Below, in pieces: positions 35,672-45,337 of a DNA stretch of 64,000 nucleotides; position 1 is the stretch's first letter, and each line of letters begins with the position of its first letter. This DNA is from Ruminococcus flavefaciens (GTDB lineage Bacteria > Bacillota > Clostridia > Oscillospirales > Ruminococcaceae): positions 516,998 through 580,997 of the forward strand of contig JAMPAU010000001.1 in NCBI GenBank assembly GCA_023667045.1, written 5' to 3'. A model generated the notes under the pieces. The model had not been told where the DNA came from. It did not search any database and was given only the letters and a program-made list of their open reading frames with translations. Position numbers and translations under genes: made by a program.

Positions 35672-37147
35672 TTGAATACTTATTCTTCCTTTTCACATAC
35701 TTTTGCAGGTGCTTTTCATATACAAAACAGAATAATATGTCAGGACTATTCAGTTTCGTATGACTGCCCTAAATATTCATTTGTGGCAGTGGCGGACGGT
35801 CATGGCAGTCCTCAGTATATCCGCACGGACAGGGGGGCTAAACTTGCTGTTGAATGTGCCGGAGAGTGTACAGAGGAATTTATGGATTTGCTTGACGGTG
35901 CTGAAATACTGCTCAGTACCGAAAAAAAAAGACGCAGGCTTTTTTCTATGCTCTGGCGTAATGTCGTTTCAATGTGGTATGACAAGGTGGCAAACGACTA
36001 TATAAATAATCCTTTTACAGAAGAAGAACTTAAAAGCATTCCCGAAGAACTTTCTGACTACCGGCAGTATTACAGGGACGGAAATTTTCTTATAGCTTAC
36101 GGTACTACTCTGGAGTTTTTTGTCGTGTCACGTGAATTTGCTTTCGGCGTACAGATAGGCGACGGCAAATGCGTTATTGTGGCAGATGACGGCTCGGCTT
36201 ACAGCCCTATTCCCGACGACCCGCTGTGCAACGGAAATGTAACGTCTTCCATGTGTCAGGATGATGCGAATACTTCTGCACGGTTCTGTTATTTTGAAAA
36301 AAACGCTATACCTCCGGCGGTATTTATCGGTACGGACGGCGTTGACAAGTCGTGCTGGAATGAGGAACAGCTTTACGACCTATACCGTGAACTTGCTATT
36401 ATGTTTGCCGAAAAAGGCTTTGCTGAAGCTAACCTTTATCTTAGAAAGTTTCTTCCGGAAATCAGTGCTAACGGTGTTGGCGATGATATTTCATGTGCCG
36501 GAATAATAAATATACCTGTTCTGAAAAAATGCATTGACGAACTTAGAAACTCTGCTGAAGAAGAAAATACAGAAGACAGATTTGATGTTTTCTTAAGCAC
36601 AGACGATATAAAGGCTTTTATGTCAGTCCTTATTGAAGATACTATAGCCTCATGGGACGAGACTGATATATATGCAGTATCGCTTTTTGTATATGACGAC
36701 GAAGATAACCCTTGCAAGCCTACTGTAGTTTTGGGGTACAATACAGAGACGGAATATCAGAAAAATATAAAATTTGCAGATAACTCTCAGGACGCACGCT
36801 GGAATTATATTTTTTGGTTACAGAATAATGAACTCAGTTTCGGTACTGACGATACCGCACGAATCGTAAGGCAGTGGATTATAAGCAGTGGTTATCCGTA
36901 TGACGAAGACGCTGATTCTTCAGAAAGTCACCGATATATGCGTATTACAAAGGCTTTTACCGAAATGCTCGCCGAAATCGTACAGGAGCTTCACTCGTCC
37001 GGTTTTATTCTGAGAACTTTCGGCAAGGATATACCTGTGCTTATTCACAACCTTGACTATAACAATGAAGTCGCTGAACTTAATATGCTCGCCAACTGTA
37101 GCGACTCGATAAGAGACTTTGTTAAATTCTGCAAGGAAACTGGCTGA
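35672..37147 (+). CDS. PP2C-type protein phosphatase with extra C-terminal domain
   Basis: A 491-residue protein starting at TTG (GAGGGTG upstream). The PP2C motifs are present: CQDYSV, VADGHGS (about 41-47), QIGDGKCV, IGTDGVDKS and GDDISCAGI, so metal binding and Ser/Thr phosphatase activity are plausible. Residues about 295-491 form an additional domain I do not recognise. No membrane segment. It is followed 25 nt later by the orphan hsdS gene; no protein kinase or other partner lies next to it. Confidence 0.8.
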   Translation: MNTYSSFSHTFAGAFHIQNRIICQDYSVSYDCPKYSFVAVADGHGSPQYIRTDRGAKLAVECAGECTEEFMDLLDGAEILLSTEKKRRRLFSMLWRNVVSMWYDKVANDYINNPFTEEELKSIPEELSDYRQYYRDGNFLIAYGTTLEFFVVSREFAFGVQIGDGKCVIVADDGSAYSPIPDDPLCNGNVTSSMCQDDANTSARFCYFEKNAIPPAVFIGTDGVDKSCWNEEQLYDLYRELAIMFAEKGFAEANLYLRKFLPEISANGVGDDISCAGIINIPVLKKCIDELRNSAEEENTEDRFDVFLSTDDIKAFMSVLIEDTIASWDETDIYAVSLFVYDDEDNPCKPTVVLGYNTETEYQKNIKFADNSQDARWNYIFWLQNNELSFGTDDTARIVRQWIISSGYPYDEDADSSESHRYMRITKAFTEMLAEIVQELHSSGFILRTFGKDIPVLIHNLDYNNEVAELNMLANCSDSIRDFVKFCKETG

Positions 37148-37172
37148 ATAATGATTTTTTTGGAGGACTTAA

Positions 37173-37973
37173 ATGAAATCACAACAATTTAAAAGCTTGG
37201 CACTTCAAATGGAATTGCAGGGTAAACTATCACAACTCAATGCCCTTAATACCAGATTCGCCGAACAGCTTAAAAAGTCCATACTACAGGAGGCTGTACA
37301 GGGTAAACTCGTACCGCAAGACCCCGACGACGAGCCGGCAAGCGTACTCCTTGAGCGTATAAAAGCCGAAAAACAGAAACTCATAAAACAGGGCAAAATA
37401 AAAGACAATAAAAAATCAGATGTAATAAAAAGCGAAGAAATTCCATTTGATATTCCTAATAGCTGGGAATGGATACGTTTTTCTAATCTTGTACATTTTT
37501 CTATGGGCAAAACTCCACCCAGAAAAGATACGGAATATTGGGAAAATCCGATATATTCATGGGTATCAATTGCTGATATGTCGTCAGACAACACTATTTA
37601 TTCTACAAAAGAAATGGTTAATCAATATTCGGATGATAAAATTTTTAAAAATAATATAAGCCCTGTTGGTACTCTAATTATGAGTTTCAAGCTGACTGTC
37701 GGTAAAGTCTCTATATTGGGCATAGACGCATATCATAACGAGGCGATAATATCTATTTTTCCTTTTATTGACGATGATAAAATAGTTACGTCATATTTAT
37801 TTAAGATTTTACCGTTAATAGCTCAAAGCGGTGATACTAAAACCGCTATAAAAGGTGCTACATTAAATTCGGATAGTTTAAGCAAATTATTGATACCACT
37901 ACCGCCCCTTGCTGAGCAGAAACGCATAGTAGCCAAAGTAGATGAACTTATGAAATACTGCAAAATGCTTTAA
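37173..37973 (+). CDS. hsdS: Orphan type I restriction specificity subunit, one TRD
   Basis: A 266-residue HsdS-like protein with a single target-recognition domain flanked by two conserved helices: the N-terminal helix LKKSILQEAVQGKLVPQDP plus the ERIKAEKQKLIKQGKI coiled coil, a TRD (about 95-240, starting WEWIRFSNLV), and C-terminal PLPPLAEQKRIVAKVDELM. Full HsdS proteins have two TRDs (about 400 residues), so this is half-length, likely working as a dimer or as a recombination donor. No hsdM or hsdR is in the window. GGAGG precedes the ATG. Confidence 0.88.
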   Translation: MKSQQFKSLALQMELQGKLSQLNALNTRFAEQLKKSILQEAVQGKLVPQDPDDEPASVLLERIKAEKQKLIKQGKIKDNKKSDVIKSEEIPFDIPNSWEWIRFSNLVHFSMGKTPPRKDTEYWENPIYSWVSIADMSSDNTIYSTKEMVNQYSDDKIFKNNISPVGTLIMSFKLTVGKVSILGIDAYHNEAIISIFPFIDDDKIVTSYLFKILPLIAQSGDTKTAIKGATLNSDSLSKLLIPLPPLAEQKRIVAKVDELMKYCKML

Positions 37974-38020
37974 AATAATAAAGTCGCTGAATAATATAGT
38001 GATTATCGGGGGATTATCAT

Positions 38021-38350
38021 ATGAAAATCAAAACTGACAGAGCAGGCAGGATAGAGGCGGTCGTAACCCGTAAGGAAATTTTTTCACTGCCATGCTATTA
38101 TACCGAAACAGGCAGAAAACGTTATATCAATATCAGAGATTATGATATGCTTTTATATGACATCTATGACGAGTACGGCAGAAGAATAAAGGCTTACTGG
38201 TACGGTGAATGGTGGGAAAAACACTTCAATGACAGAAACCATACGGCTTTTGATATTGACTGCAATGCTATTACCGGAACAATAACAAAATGTCGCCGTA
38301 ATATGTATGAGTGGGAATATATTGAAAATTACTGGAAAAGAAAAAAATAG
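38021..38350 (+). CDS. Hypothetical basic protein, 109 aa
   Basis: Unrecognised protein rich in Tyr, Arg and Trp (IKAYWYGEWWEKHF). No membrane segment. A GGGGG ribosome site precedes the ATG. It lies 47 nt after hsdS and may be its cargo neighbour; stop is TAG. Confidence 0.55.
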   Translation: MKIKTDRAGRIEAVVTRKEIFSLPCYYTETGRKRYINIRDYDMLLYDIYDEYGRRIKAYWYGEWWEKHFNDRNHTAFDIDCNAITGTITKCRRNMYEWEYIENYWKRKK

Positions 38351-38497
38351 TTTTTTGTGTCGGATTGATATAAGAATTTTTTTCAGTTATTCAGCAGTCT
38401 TTCACACAATTTACATATCTGCGGTCTATAATACAACCATAGAAAGATAAAACAAAAGAAAAACAACGGAATTGGGAATTTAAAAAATGGTGATTTT

Positions 38498-40669
38498 ATG
38501 AGTAATTTTTTTAACCGCATTATGATGACTGCTATGACTTTTGCTGTTATGGCAACAGCTTGCAGTGATAATAGTGGCAATTCTGATTCCGGAAAGACAA
38601 CTACCGAGAAAATGACAACTACTATTTCAGCCGGAACAAGTGATATTTCTGAACCGGCTGAAGAAAATGAAAAAACTGAAACTTCTACAAAAAGTTCTGA
38701 GATACAGTCGCTTCCGGTGAAAAAGACTTCTAATAGTGAGCTTTTTTCTGACAGAGACCTTAATCCAGATTATTCACAGATTACCGCTGAAATTATCCTT
38801 AACGGAAAAAGTGCAGAAGTGAAAGGCAACGGTGTTTCAGTGAAAGGCTCGACGGTAACGATTACGGACGAGGGTATATATCATATAACAGGTACTCTTG
38901 ACGACGGTCAGATTATTGTTGACGCTGAAAAAAACAAGGTTCAGCTTGTGCTTGACAACGCTGAGATAAATTGCAGTAATTCTTCTGCGGTTTACATTGT
39001 AAGTGCTAAAAAGACCTTTATCACGCTTGCTGACGGCAGTAAGAACATTATTTCTGACGGCTCTGAATATGAGTACGCCGACAGCTCACAGGACGAACCC
39101 GACTCGGCTGTTTTCAGTCACGATTCACTGACTATAAACGGTACTGGTGAACTTGAGGTTAACGGAAACTATAATGACGGCATTCGCTCAAAAGACGACG
39201 TTGTTATTACCGACGGTAAGATTACAGTGAATGCAGCCGGTGACGCTATAAAAGGCAAGGACTATGTAGCAGTTGCAGACGGCGATATTAACCTTACATC
39301 AGGCAAACACGGCATAAATGCCAGCAATACGGCAGAAGATGCAGAGGGTTTTGTATACATCGAGGGCGGAAACTTTAATATAACGTCCGGCGGTGGAAGT
39401 TCAGAATCAACCAAAACTCATACCGATGATTTCGGCGGAGGCTTTGGCGGTGGCGGTATGGGTCACGGCGGAGGTTTCGGCAAAGGCGGAGGATTTAATA
39501 AAGACGATATACCGGAAGATTTCGGTGACTTTAACCCCGAAGATTTTGAAAACTTCAATCCCGAAGACTTTATGCCTAATGGAATGCCCGATGAAAACTT
39601 TGAACAGCAAAACCTCGCATATACGGCAGATACTGAAAGCACTGATAATACTGAAAATACTGTAAGTCCGAAAGGCATAAAGGCAGTCGGCGAGATAAAT
39701 ATAGTCGGCGGTACTTTTAATATAAATTCGGCTGATGATTCAGTTCACTCTGATTCAGACGTTGTTATATCGGGCGGTACTATTAATATTGATTCCGGCA
39801 ACAAGGGCATTCATGCCGACGCTACAGCAAGCATTAACGGCGGTGCAGTGAATATAACAAAGTCCTATGAGGGCATTGAAGCAACTGTCATAAATGTGAC
39901 AGACGGAAAAGTTGAAATTGTCGCCTCTGATGACGGATTCAATTCAAGCGACGGTGTAACCGACCAGTCCGGCATGGGAACATATTCCAATGATATTGAA
40001 CTGAATATCAGTGGCGGATTCGTTTATGTAAGTGCCGACGGCGATGGTCTTGATTCCAACGGCAATATAAATATTACCGGCGGTACTGTCATAGTAAATG
40101 GTCCGGAAAACAGCGGTAACGGTGCTTTGGACAGCAACGGCGAAATTATCATTAACGGTGGTACAGTGGTTGCAGTTGGGATGTCCGGAATGGCTGAAAG
40201 TCCAACAGAAAGTTCTGCACAGAATTGCGTTTCAGCGACTTTTGACAGCACTTACGAGGGCGGAACTCTTGTCACACTTCTGGACGATTCCGGAAATGAA
40301 ATAATGAGTTTTGCACCGGAAAAAAGTTTTGACAATATAATTATAAGTTCTCCGGATATTAAAACCGGAACAGCTTATACTTTCTATACAGGGGGTACTT
40401 CCTCAAAGAGTGAGACACGCGGACTTTACGAAAACGGCGGTTACAATAACGACGGTACAGAGTCCGGAAACTTCACGGCTGAAAGTTCCGTTTCATACGT
40501 GGGTAAACAGTCCATGATGGGCGGTGGCGGTATGGGTCACGGCGGTGGCGGAGGAATGCACGGCGGTATGAACAAGGGCGGAGATTTTGACTTCTCAGAA
40601 CTCCCCGACGATATGCCCGAACCTCTCGACATGAACGGCGGTCGTGATTTTAAACAGCCCCGTCAGTAA
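38498..40669 (+). CDS. Cthe_2159-like carbohydrate-binding surface protein
   Basis: A 723-residue lipoprotein-like secreted protein. N-terminal hydrophobic segment ending at Cys22 (MATAC), a Ser/Thr/Glu spacer to about 80, then repeated beta-helix turns with GG-T-N/D-I/V pattern (INGTGELEVNGNYNDGIRSKDDVVI, read in parts; GGTINIDSGNKGIHADA) as in the Cthe_2159 / DUF4353 family, which binds cellulose and acidic plant polysaccharides. Two Gly-rich inserts (GGGFGGGGMGHGGGFG near 310 and GGGGMGHGGGGGMHGGMNKG near the C-terminus) and acidic repeats NPEDFENFNPEDF are unusual additions. Single-gene unit. Confidence 0.82.
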   Translation: MSNFFNRIMMTAMTFAVMATACSDNSGNSDSGKTTTEKMTTTISAGTSDISEPAEENEKTETSTKSSEIQSLPVKKTSNSELFSDRDLNPDYSQITAEIILNGKSAEVKGNGVSVKGSTVTITDEGIYHITGTLDDGQIIVDAEKNKVQLVLDNAEINCSNSSAVYIVSAKKTFITLADGSKNIISDGSEYEYADSSQDEPDSAVFSHDSLTINGTGELEVNGNYNDGIRSKDDVVITDGKITVNAAGDAIKGKDYVAVADGDINLTSGKHGINASNTAEDAEGFVYIEGGNFNITSGGGSSESTKTHTDDFGGGFGGGGMGHGGGFGKGGGFNKDDIPEDFGDFNPEDFENFNPEDFMPNGMPDENFEQQNLAYTADTESTDNTENTVSPKGIKAVGEINIVGGTFNINSADDSVHSDSDVVISGGTINIDSGNKGIHADATASINGGAVNITKSYEGIEATVINVTDGKVEIVASDDGFNSSDGVTDQSGMGTYSNDIELNISGGFVYVSADGDGLDSNGNINITGGTVIVNGPENSGNGALDSNGEIIINGGTVVAVGMSGMAESPTESSAQNCVSATFDSTYEGGTLVTLLDDSGNEIMSFAPEKSFDNIIISSPDIKTGTAYTFYTGGTSSKSETRGLYENGGYNNDGTESGNFTAESSVSYVGKQSMMGGGGMGHGGGGGMHGGMNKGGDFDFSELPDDMPEPLDMNGGRDFKQPRQ

Positions 40670-40708
40670 ATTTTGCTATCTTCTAATTTCATATAAACCA
40701 CCCTATAA

Positions 40709-40746
40709 CAGTGAGAGCCGGAGCAATCCGGCTTTCATTGTTTTTT
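40709..40746 (+). terminator. Terminator after Cthe_2159-like gene
   Basis: CAGTGAGAGCCGGA / TCCGGCTTTCATTG stem (G-U pairs near the base) closed by a GCAA tetraloop, then six T. Confidence 0.85.
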
Positions 40747-40747
40747 A

Positions 40748-40776
40748 TTGACTTTTCATATATGGCGTGTTACAAT
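40748..40776 (+). promoter_or_regulatory. Promoter of interrupted epimerase gene
   Basis: TTGACT (40748-40753), 17-nt spacer, TACAAT (40771-40776). Confidence 0.65.
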
Positions 40777-40811
40777 ATGAGTAATATAAATTTGATGTTA
40801 GGAGCGTACGC

Positions 40812-41710
40812 ATGAAGAAAATACTTATAACAGGCGGGATTGTATTCGTGAGCCGATATATAGCAGAATACTATGTAAAAAAGGCTATGATGTATATGTA
40901 ATTAACCGGAACAGCAGAGAGCAGTCGGCAGGTGTACATCTGATTGAGACAGACCGACATGATTTAGGCGACAAACTCCGTGAAATTCATTTTGATGTTG
41001 TAATTGATACCGGATATAATTCTGAAGATGTCAGACTTTTACTCAATGCATTAGGAAGTTATGACGATTATATTTTTATAAGTTCAAGTGCTGTATATCC
41101 CGAATACTGCAAAATGCCTTTTACAGAAGATACATCATTAGGTTTCAACAGATACTGGAAAGAATATGGAACAAACAAAATTTCAGCAGAAGAAACTTTG
41201 CAGAAAATAAACCCGAATGCTTATATTCTCCGACCGCCCTATTTATATGGCTCTATGAATAATGTTTACAGAGAGGCATTTGTTTTTGAATGTGCCTTGA
41301 AAAACAGGAAATTTTATCTGCCTAAAAACGACAGCATGAAATTGCAGTTTTTTCATGTGTATGATTTATGCAGATTTGCGGACATAGTTTTACAGAAAAA
41401 GCCTGACCGGCATATTTTTAATGTCGGTAACAGAGAATTGATTTCAGTTCGTGAATGGGTTGAAATCTGTTATAATATTGCTGGCAAATCAGCAGAGTTT
41501 GTAAAAGTATATGATGATATTGAACAGAGAAACTATTTCAGCTTTTATAATTATGAATATTGTCTGGACGTTTCAGAACAGTATAAGCTCATGACCGATA
41601 CTATGCCGTTATATGACGGTCTGAAAGATTCTTTTGAGTGGTATAAAAATAATCCGGAAAAAGTAATAAGAAAGCCGTTTCTTGAATATATAGATAATAA
41701 TTTGATTTAG
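40812..41710 (+). pseudogene. NAD-dependent epimerase with N-terminal frameshift
   Basis: ATG 40812 (AGGAG upstream) starts MKKILITGGIVFVSRYIAEY, a typical extended-SDR nucleotide-binding start. At an A6 run (about 40877-40882) the frame is lost and stops at TAA 40899; one extra A would continue as KKGYDVYVINRNSREQ and onward without interruption to TAG 41708. The remaining frame has the SSSAVYPEY (catalytic Ser/Tyr region), RPPYLYG and HVYDLC blocks of nucleotide-sugar epimerases or reductases. The gene is thus complete except for one missing base: true pseudogene, sequence error, or slippage at A6. Confidence 0.8.
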
Positions 41711-41720
41711 GGGGATTAAT

Positions 41721-42212
41721 ATGAAAGACAAGGCAATTGAAATATAGACTAAACTTTCACTGCCTTACGTGCTTATTGATATTTCTGAATGGGACGAACA
41801 CTTTATTTTTCAGTTCAATGAATTTGACGGCAATCAGACTGATTATCTGACCGGAAAGTTTGGTATAGTATATTTAGGAAAAGGCATGGAATGCAGTTTT
41901 GATTGTGATATAACTATAGGAAACGTCTATGATTTTGCCGTTGCTTTGGAAAATGCCTATGAATATATTAAAGGCGGTAAAGCAGTGCTTGCTAATTATG
42001 GTTCTTTGGACAGAAGTAATCTGTCTGTGGTTTTTGACGGGAAAGGACACTGTGAGGTTACCGGAAAATTTCTGAATGCAGATAACTTCTATAAAAGCGG
42101 TATAAGTTTTGCGTTTTCGCTTGACCAGACACATATAAACGATATTTTAATAAAAATGGATATTTTCTTTGAAGAATTGCATCGCATTCAAGGTCACAAT
42201 AAATATTTTTAG
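41721..42212 (+). pseudogene. Unknown gene with in-frame TAG at codon 9
   Basis: GGGGG (41710-41714) and ATG 41721 begin MKDKAIEI, then TAG (41745-41747), then TKLSLPYVLIDISEWDEHF and onward in the same frame to TAG 42210. The only later start (GTG 41769) has no ribosome site, so the open frame from there is not a natural gene. The 155-residue protein is of unknown family. The TAG is one transition from CAG. Confidence 0.65.
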
Positions 42213-42245
42213 TTATGTTTTTTATATACATAATGCCGAATTGTA

Positions 42246-42274
42246 TTGACATTATGCTTTTTGTATGGTATACT
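42246..42274 (+). promoter_or_regulatory. gpsA promoter
   Basis: TTGACA (42246-42251), 17-nt spacer, TATACT (42269-42274). Confidence 0.8.
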
Positions 42275-42328
42275 TTGTATCATGGAAAGTTTTTTCATGT
42301 ATATTAAAATATTATATTGGAGAAAGTT

Positions 42329-43351
42329 ATGAATAGTGTATCAATACTGGGTGCAGGAACATGGGGAATAGCTATAGCACAGATGTTGTCATCATACTGT
42401 AATGTTACTGTATGGTCTGCAATTGAAAGTGAAATAGATAATCTTAGTGCAACTCATATACACCCCAATCTGAAAGACGTAAGGCTTGCTGAAAGCATAT
42501 TATTTACTAAGGATATTTCTGTGGCGTGCAGAAATAAATATATTGTCATGGCAGTGCCGTCTGTTTATGTCCGCAGTACTGCACAGACGATTTACAGCTA
42601 TGTTGATGATACAAAAATTATTATTGATGTCGCAAAGGGTCTGGAAAAAGACACCTGTCTTACAATGACCGGAGTTATCAGAGATGTTTTAGGCGAAAAG
42701 TGCGGAAATATAGTTGCACTCACAGGACCTACTCATGCTGAGGAAGTTATAAAGGGTATGCTGACAACTATCGTCTCCGCCTCTGAAAATGCTGAAAATG
42801 CCTGCACAGTACAGAAACTTTTCACCAATGATACAATGAGAGTATACACAAACCCCGATACTCTCGGCGTGGAGATATGCGGTTGTATAAAGAATATTAT
42901 TGCCATAGCATCAGGAGTTTCGGCTGGTCTCGGTTATGGAGACAATATAAGGGCGGCACTTATCACCAGAGGTTGTGCTGAAATGACAAGGCTCGGCATT
43001 GCTATGGGCTGTATGCCACAGACTTTTTACGGACTTGCCGGAATAGGCGACCTTATTGTTACAGCTTCCAGTATGCACAGCAGAAACAACAGGGCAGGTT
43101 ATTATATCGGGCAGGGATTGACTGTAGACGAGGCTGTGAAAAAAGTCGGCATGGTGGTTGAGGGCATAAACGCCATAAAGCCGGTAATGCAACTTGCCGA
43201 AAAATACGGCGTTGAAATGCCTATAGTTGAGGGCATGAACGACGTTATATATAATGGTTGCGACGCTAAAACAACAGCTAAAAAAATATTCAGCAGAGAA
43301 CTGAAATCAGAAGTAGAAAAATACCCGTTTGACATTGCAGGTATAGAATAA
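42329..43351 (+). CDS. gpsA: NAD(P)-dependent glycerol-3-phosphate dehydrogenase
   Basis: A 340-residue GpsA. GAGTWGIAIA is the Rossmann loop (usually GxGxxGTA), VDVAKGLE is represented by IDVAKGLEKD, and SGPTHAEE appears as TGPTHAEEV; the substrate-binding lysine region IKNIIAIASG and the C-terminal EGI/PI(V)EG blocks are present. The ATG at 42329 (GGAG 7 nt before) is chosen over the in-frame TTG at 42317. It makes glycerol 3-phosphate for phospholipid synthesis. Single-gene unit. Confidence 0.93.
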   Translation: MNSVSILGAGTWGIAIAQMLSSYCNVTVWSAIESEIDNLSATHIHPNLKDVRLAESILFTKDISVACRNKYIVMAVPSVYVRSTAQTIYSYVDDTKIIIDVAKGLEKDTCLTMTGVIRDVLGEKCGNIVALTGPTHAEEVIKGMLTTIVSASENAENACTVQKLFTNDTMRVYTNPDTLGVEICGCIKNIIAIASGVSAGLGYGDNIRAALITRGCAEMTRLGIAMGCMPQTFYGLAGIGDLIVTASSMHSRNNRAGYYIGQGLTVDEAVKKVGMVVEGINAIKPVMQLAEKYGVEMPIVEGMNDVIYNGCDAKTTAKKIFSRELKSEVEKYPFDIAGIE

Positions 43352-43358
43352 ATTATTA

Positions 43359-43390
43359 CTCCGGTGCATTATGTACCGGAGCTTTTATTT
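43359..43390. terminator. Bidirectional terminator after gpsA
   Basis: CTCCGGTGC / GTACCGGAG stem with one G-U pair, loop ATTAT, T-rich on both strands; it serves the converging gene ending at 43369. Confidence 0.8.
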
Positions 43391-44325
43391 GAATCGTTTT
43401 CGTTAAGTATATTGCTTAAACGTCTGTATTTGCCGTCCACAGTGCCGTACAGACATACTTCACTGCATAGTGTGCCTATATAGTCAGAATCAAGCGACTG
43501 CCTTTCACCGCCGGCGTTTATTCCGAACAGAGCGTTATTAATATCATAGCTGTGGTTCTTCTTGAATCCCGACCATGTGAGATTTTTTATATCTGTGTCA
43601 ACGTTTTTTTCATATATAATCTTGTCGCCGGAAATGGATATAGTAAAGAAGTGTTCATATCTTGTTTCCTTGTCGAAATCAACAGACGGCTCTATGCTCC
43701 TCAGAAATCCGGACTTTTTATATACTGTAATCTCTGTATCAAAACCATACGGCAGATTTTTCAGATAGTCAGTTTCGTCAGCACCTATCTGCATTTCCAT
43801 AACTTTCGACTCGCCGTTATAGAAAACCGCTCTGTATTCATAGTGATAGCCTGAACCGCCTCCACGTCCGGACGGCGTTGAATATCTCTGTGAATCAATA
43901 TAGCAGTTGTTTACGGTGAAAGTTTCATAGTCGTCTGTGATGAGGTCGGATATGCACTGACATGATATACCAAAGTCTGCAAATGAGGTGTTTTTTATGT
44001 ATTTCTGTTCTTTCAGATGTGGACTTGTAAGGCACGTAAACAATATAACAGGTGTAATGAGACTAAGAAGTACAGTTCCGCAAAACTGAAACTTTGATTT
44101 GCGGAAGTCCATGCCTTTCAGTATGCGTATTCCTATTATTGCATCGGGTACAGCTATGGCGATTCCGCATATAGTACGCAAAGCAGTGGCAAGTATTATA
44201 TTCCTCAGACCCTTTTCGCCAAGCATTGTATCATATAATAATGACTAAACTAAAAATATTGCAAATAAAGCTATTATCCATACTGCAACGATAACTTCAA
44301 ATTTTTCGGGTTTTTCAATTTTCAT
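43369..44325 (-). pseudogene. Membrane protein gene interrupted by in-frame TAG
   Basis: AGAGGTGAT and ATG 44325 begin a frame MKIEKPEKFEVIVAV, WIIALFAIFLV (first membrane segment), then TAG (44245-44247), then SLLYDTM and the rest of the frame to 43369. The remaining 285 residues have two further membrane segments and an extracellular-type domain with a Gly-rich loop (SGRGGGSGYHYEY). ATG 44226 has no ribosome site, so the natural start is 44325 and the gene is cut at codon 27. Family unknown. Confidence 0.6.
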
Positions 44326-44411
44326 ATAATCACCTCTGTTTTCTGAATTATACTATATTTCTGTGAAAAAGTCAACTGTACTGGTATTAAAAAATAAATC
44401 AAATCTGGCAC

Positions 44412-44440
44412 TTGAAAAACTCCTGTGTTATGTTTATAAT
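44412..44440 (+). promoter_or_regulatory. Promoter ahead of a three-codon reading frame
   Basis: TTGAAA (44412-44417), 17-nt spacer, TATAAT (44435-44440). It is followed by AAAGGAG and ATG GAC GGA TAA at 44469, so it currently drives no recognisable gene in the first frame; it may add transcription to the lysozyme gene. Confidence 0.55.
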
Positions 44441-44501
44441 TAAACATATTCAGAAAGGAGCGTTTTTTATGGACGGATAATTTTTATTTTTGAAAAAGGT
44501 A

Positions 44502-44530
44502 TTGACTATTTTTCAGAAATAGGGTATTAT
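44502..44530 (+). promoter_or_regulatory. Promoter of GH25 lysozyme
   Basis: TTGACT (44502-44507), 17-nt spacer, TATTAT (44525-44530). Its predicted start coincides with ATG 44539, which favours the later ATG 44593 as the translation start. Confidence 0.65.
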
Positions 44531-44592
44531 ATAAGTGTATGTTAAATTCAATAAACGGAAATACTCCGGAACGAGAGGAACATTGTTTTATA

Positions 44593-45309
44593 ATGCCTGA
44601 ATCAAGAAAAATAATCATAGCTCTTATTGGGGCATTAATGACGGGAGTTTCAGCTGTGGCAGGCTGTTATTTTTCGTCAGCGGAACTTAACCGCTCAAAA
44701 TATACTGTTCTGGGGGTTGACGTTTCAAATTATCAAGGTCTCATAGACTGGGATATGCTTGAAGAGCAGGACGTTTCCTTTGCCTTTATAAAGGCTACTG
44801 AGGGTAGCGGTCATGTTGATGAATCGGCAAGGCGTAACCTTGAAAGAGCCTCTGAAACCAGTATAAAAAAATCAGCCTATCACTTTTTCAGTTTTGACAG
44901 TGCCGGCGAAACTCAGGCAGAAAATTATATTTCAGTGGTCGGGGCAGACGAAATTGATATGCCTCCGGTCGTTGACATTGAGTACTATGCCGACAAAAAA
45001 TCAAACAAGCCGGACAAGGACGAGGCTGAAAAAATACTCCGTCCTCTCTTGGAAAACCTTGAAGAATACTACGGAGCAAAACCTATAATATACACTACTT
45101 TTCCGGTGTATATGCGTTACGTGAGGGAAAGTTTCAGCGACTATCCTCTGTGGATTAGAAACGTTAACTGCGAACCCGACCTTATTGACTGGAAGTTCTG
45201 GCAGTACTGCGACAAGGGCGAACTATACGGCTACAACGGCGAGGAAAAATATATAGACCTTAACGTCTATAACGGCACTATGGAACAGTTTTTAGCGGAA
45301 TTTCCATAA
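44593..45309 (+). CDS. GH25 lysozyme, membrane-anchored or secreted
   Basis: A 238-residue protein. An N-terminal hydrophobic segment (about 7-27, ending AVAGCYF) gives export. The GH25 domain follows: GVDVSNYQG, FAFIKATEG, YHFFSFD, PPVVDIEYY (catalytic Asp/Glu) and FWQYCDKGEL. It should cut peptidoglycan glycan strands between MurNAc and GlcNAc. AGAGGA is about 14 nt from ATG 44593; the alternative ATG 44539 would be leaderless. The AGC near residue 23 could be a weak lipobox. Confidence 0.88.
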   Translation: MPESRKIIIALIGALMTGVSAVAGCYFSSAELNRSKYTVLGVDVSNYQGLIDWDMLEEQDVSFAFIKATEGSGHVDESARRNLERASETSIKKSAYHFFSFDSAGETQAENYISVVGADEIDMPPVVDIEYYADKKSNKPDKDEAEKILRPLLENLEEYYGAKPIIYTTFPVYMRYVRESFSDYPLWIRNVNCEPDLIDWKFWQYCDKGELYGYNGEEKYIDLNVYNGTMEQFLAEFP

Positions 45310-45337
45310 AATAAAGCTTTTAAAGGGGGATTGGCTT

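Noticed and set aside
38383-38580. Minus-strand 65-codon hydrophobic frame before the Cthe_2159-like gene
   Set aside because: It overlaps the real signal peptide coding region, has no ribosome site and consists of an AT-rich hydrophobic run.
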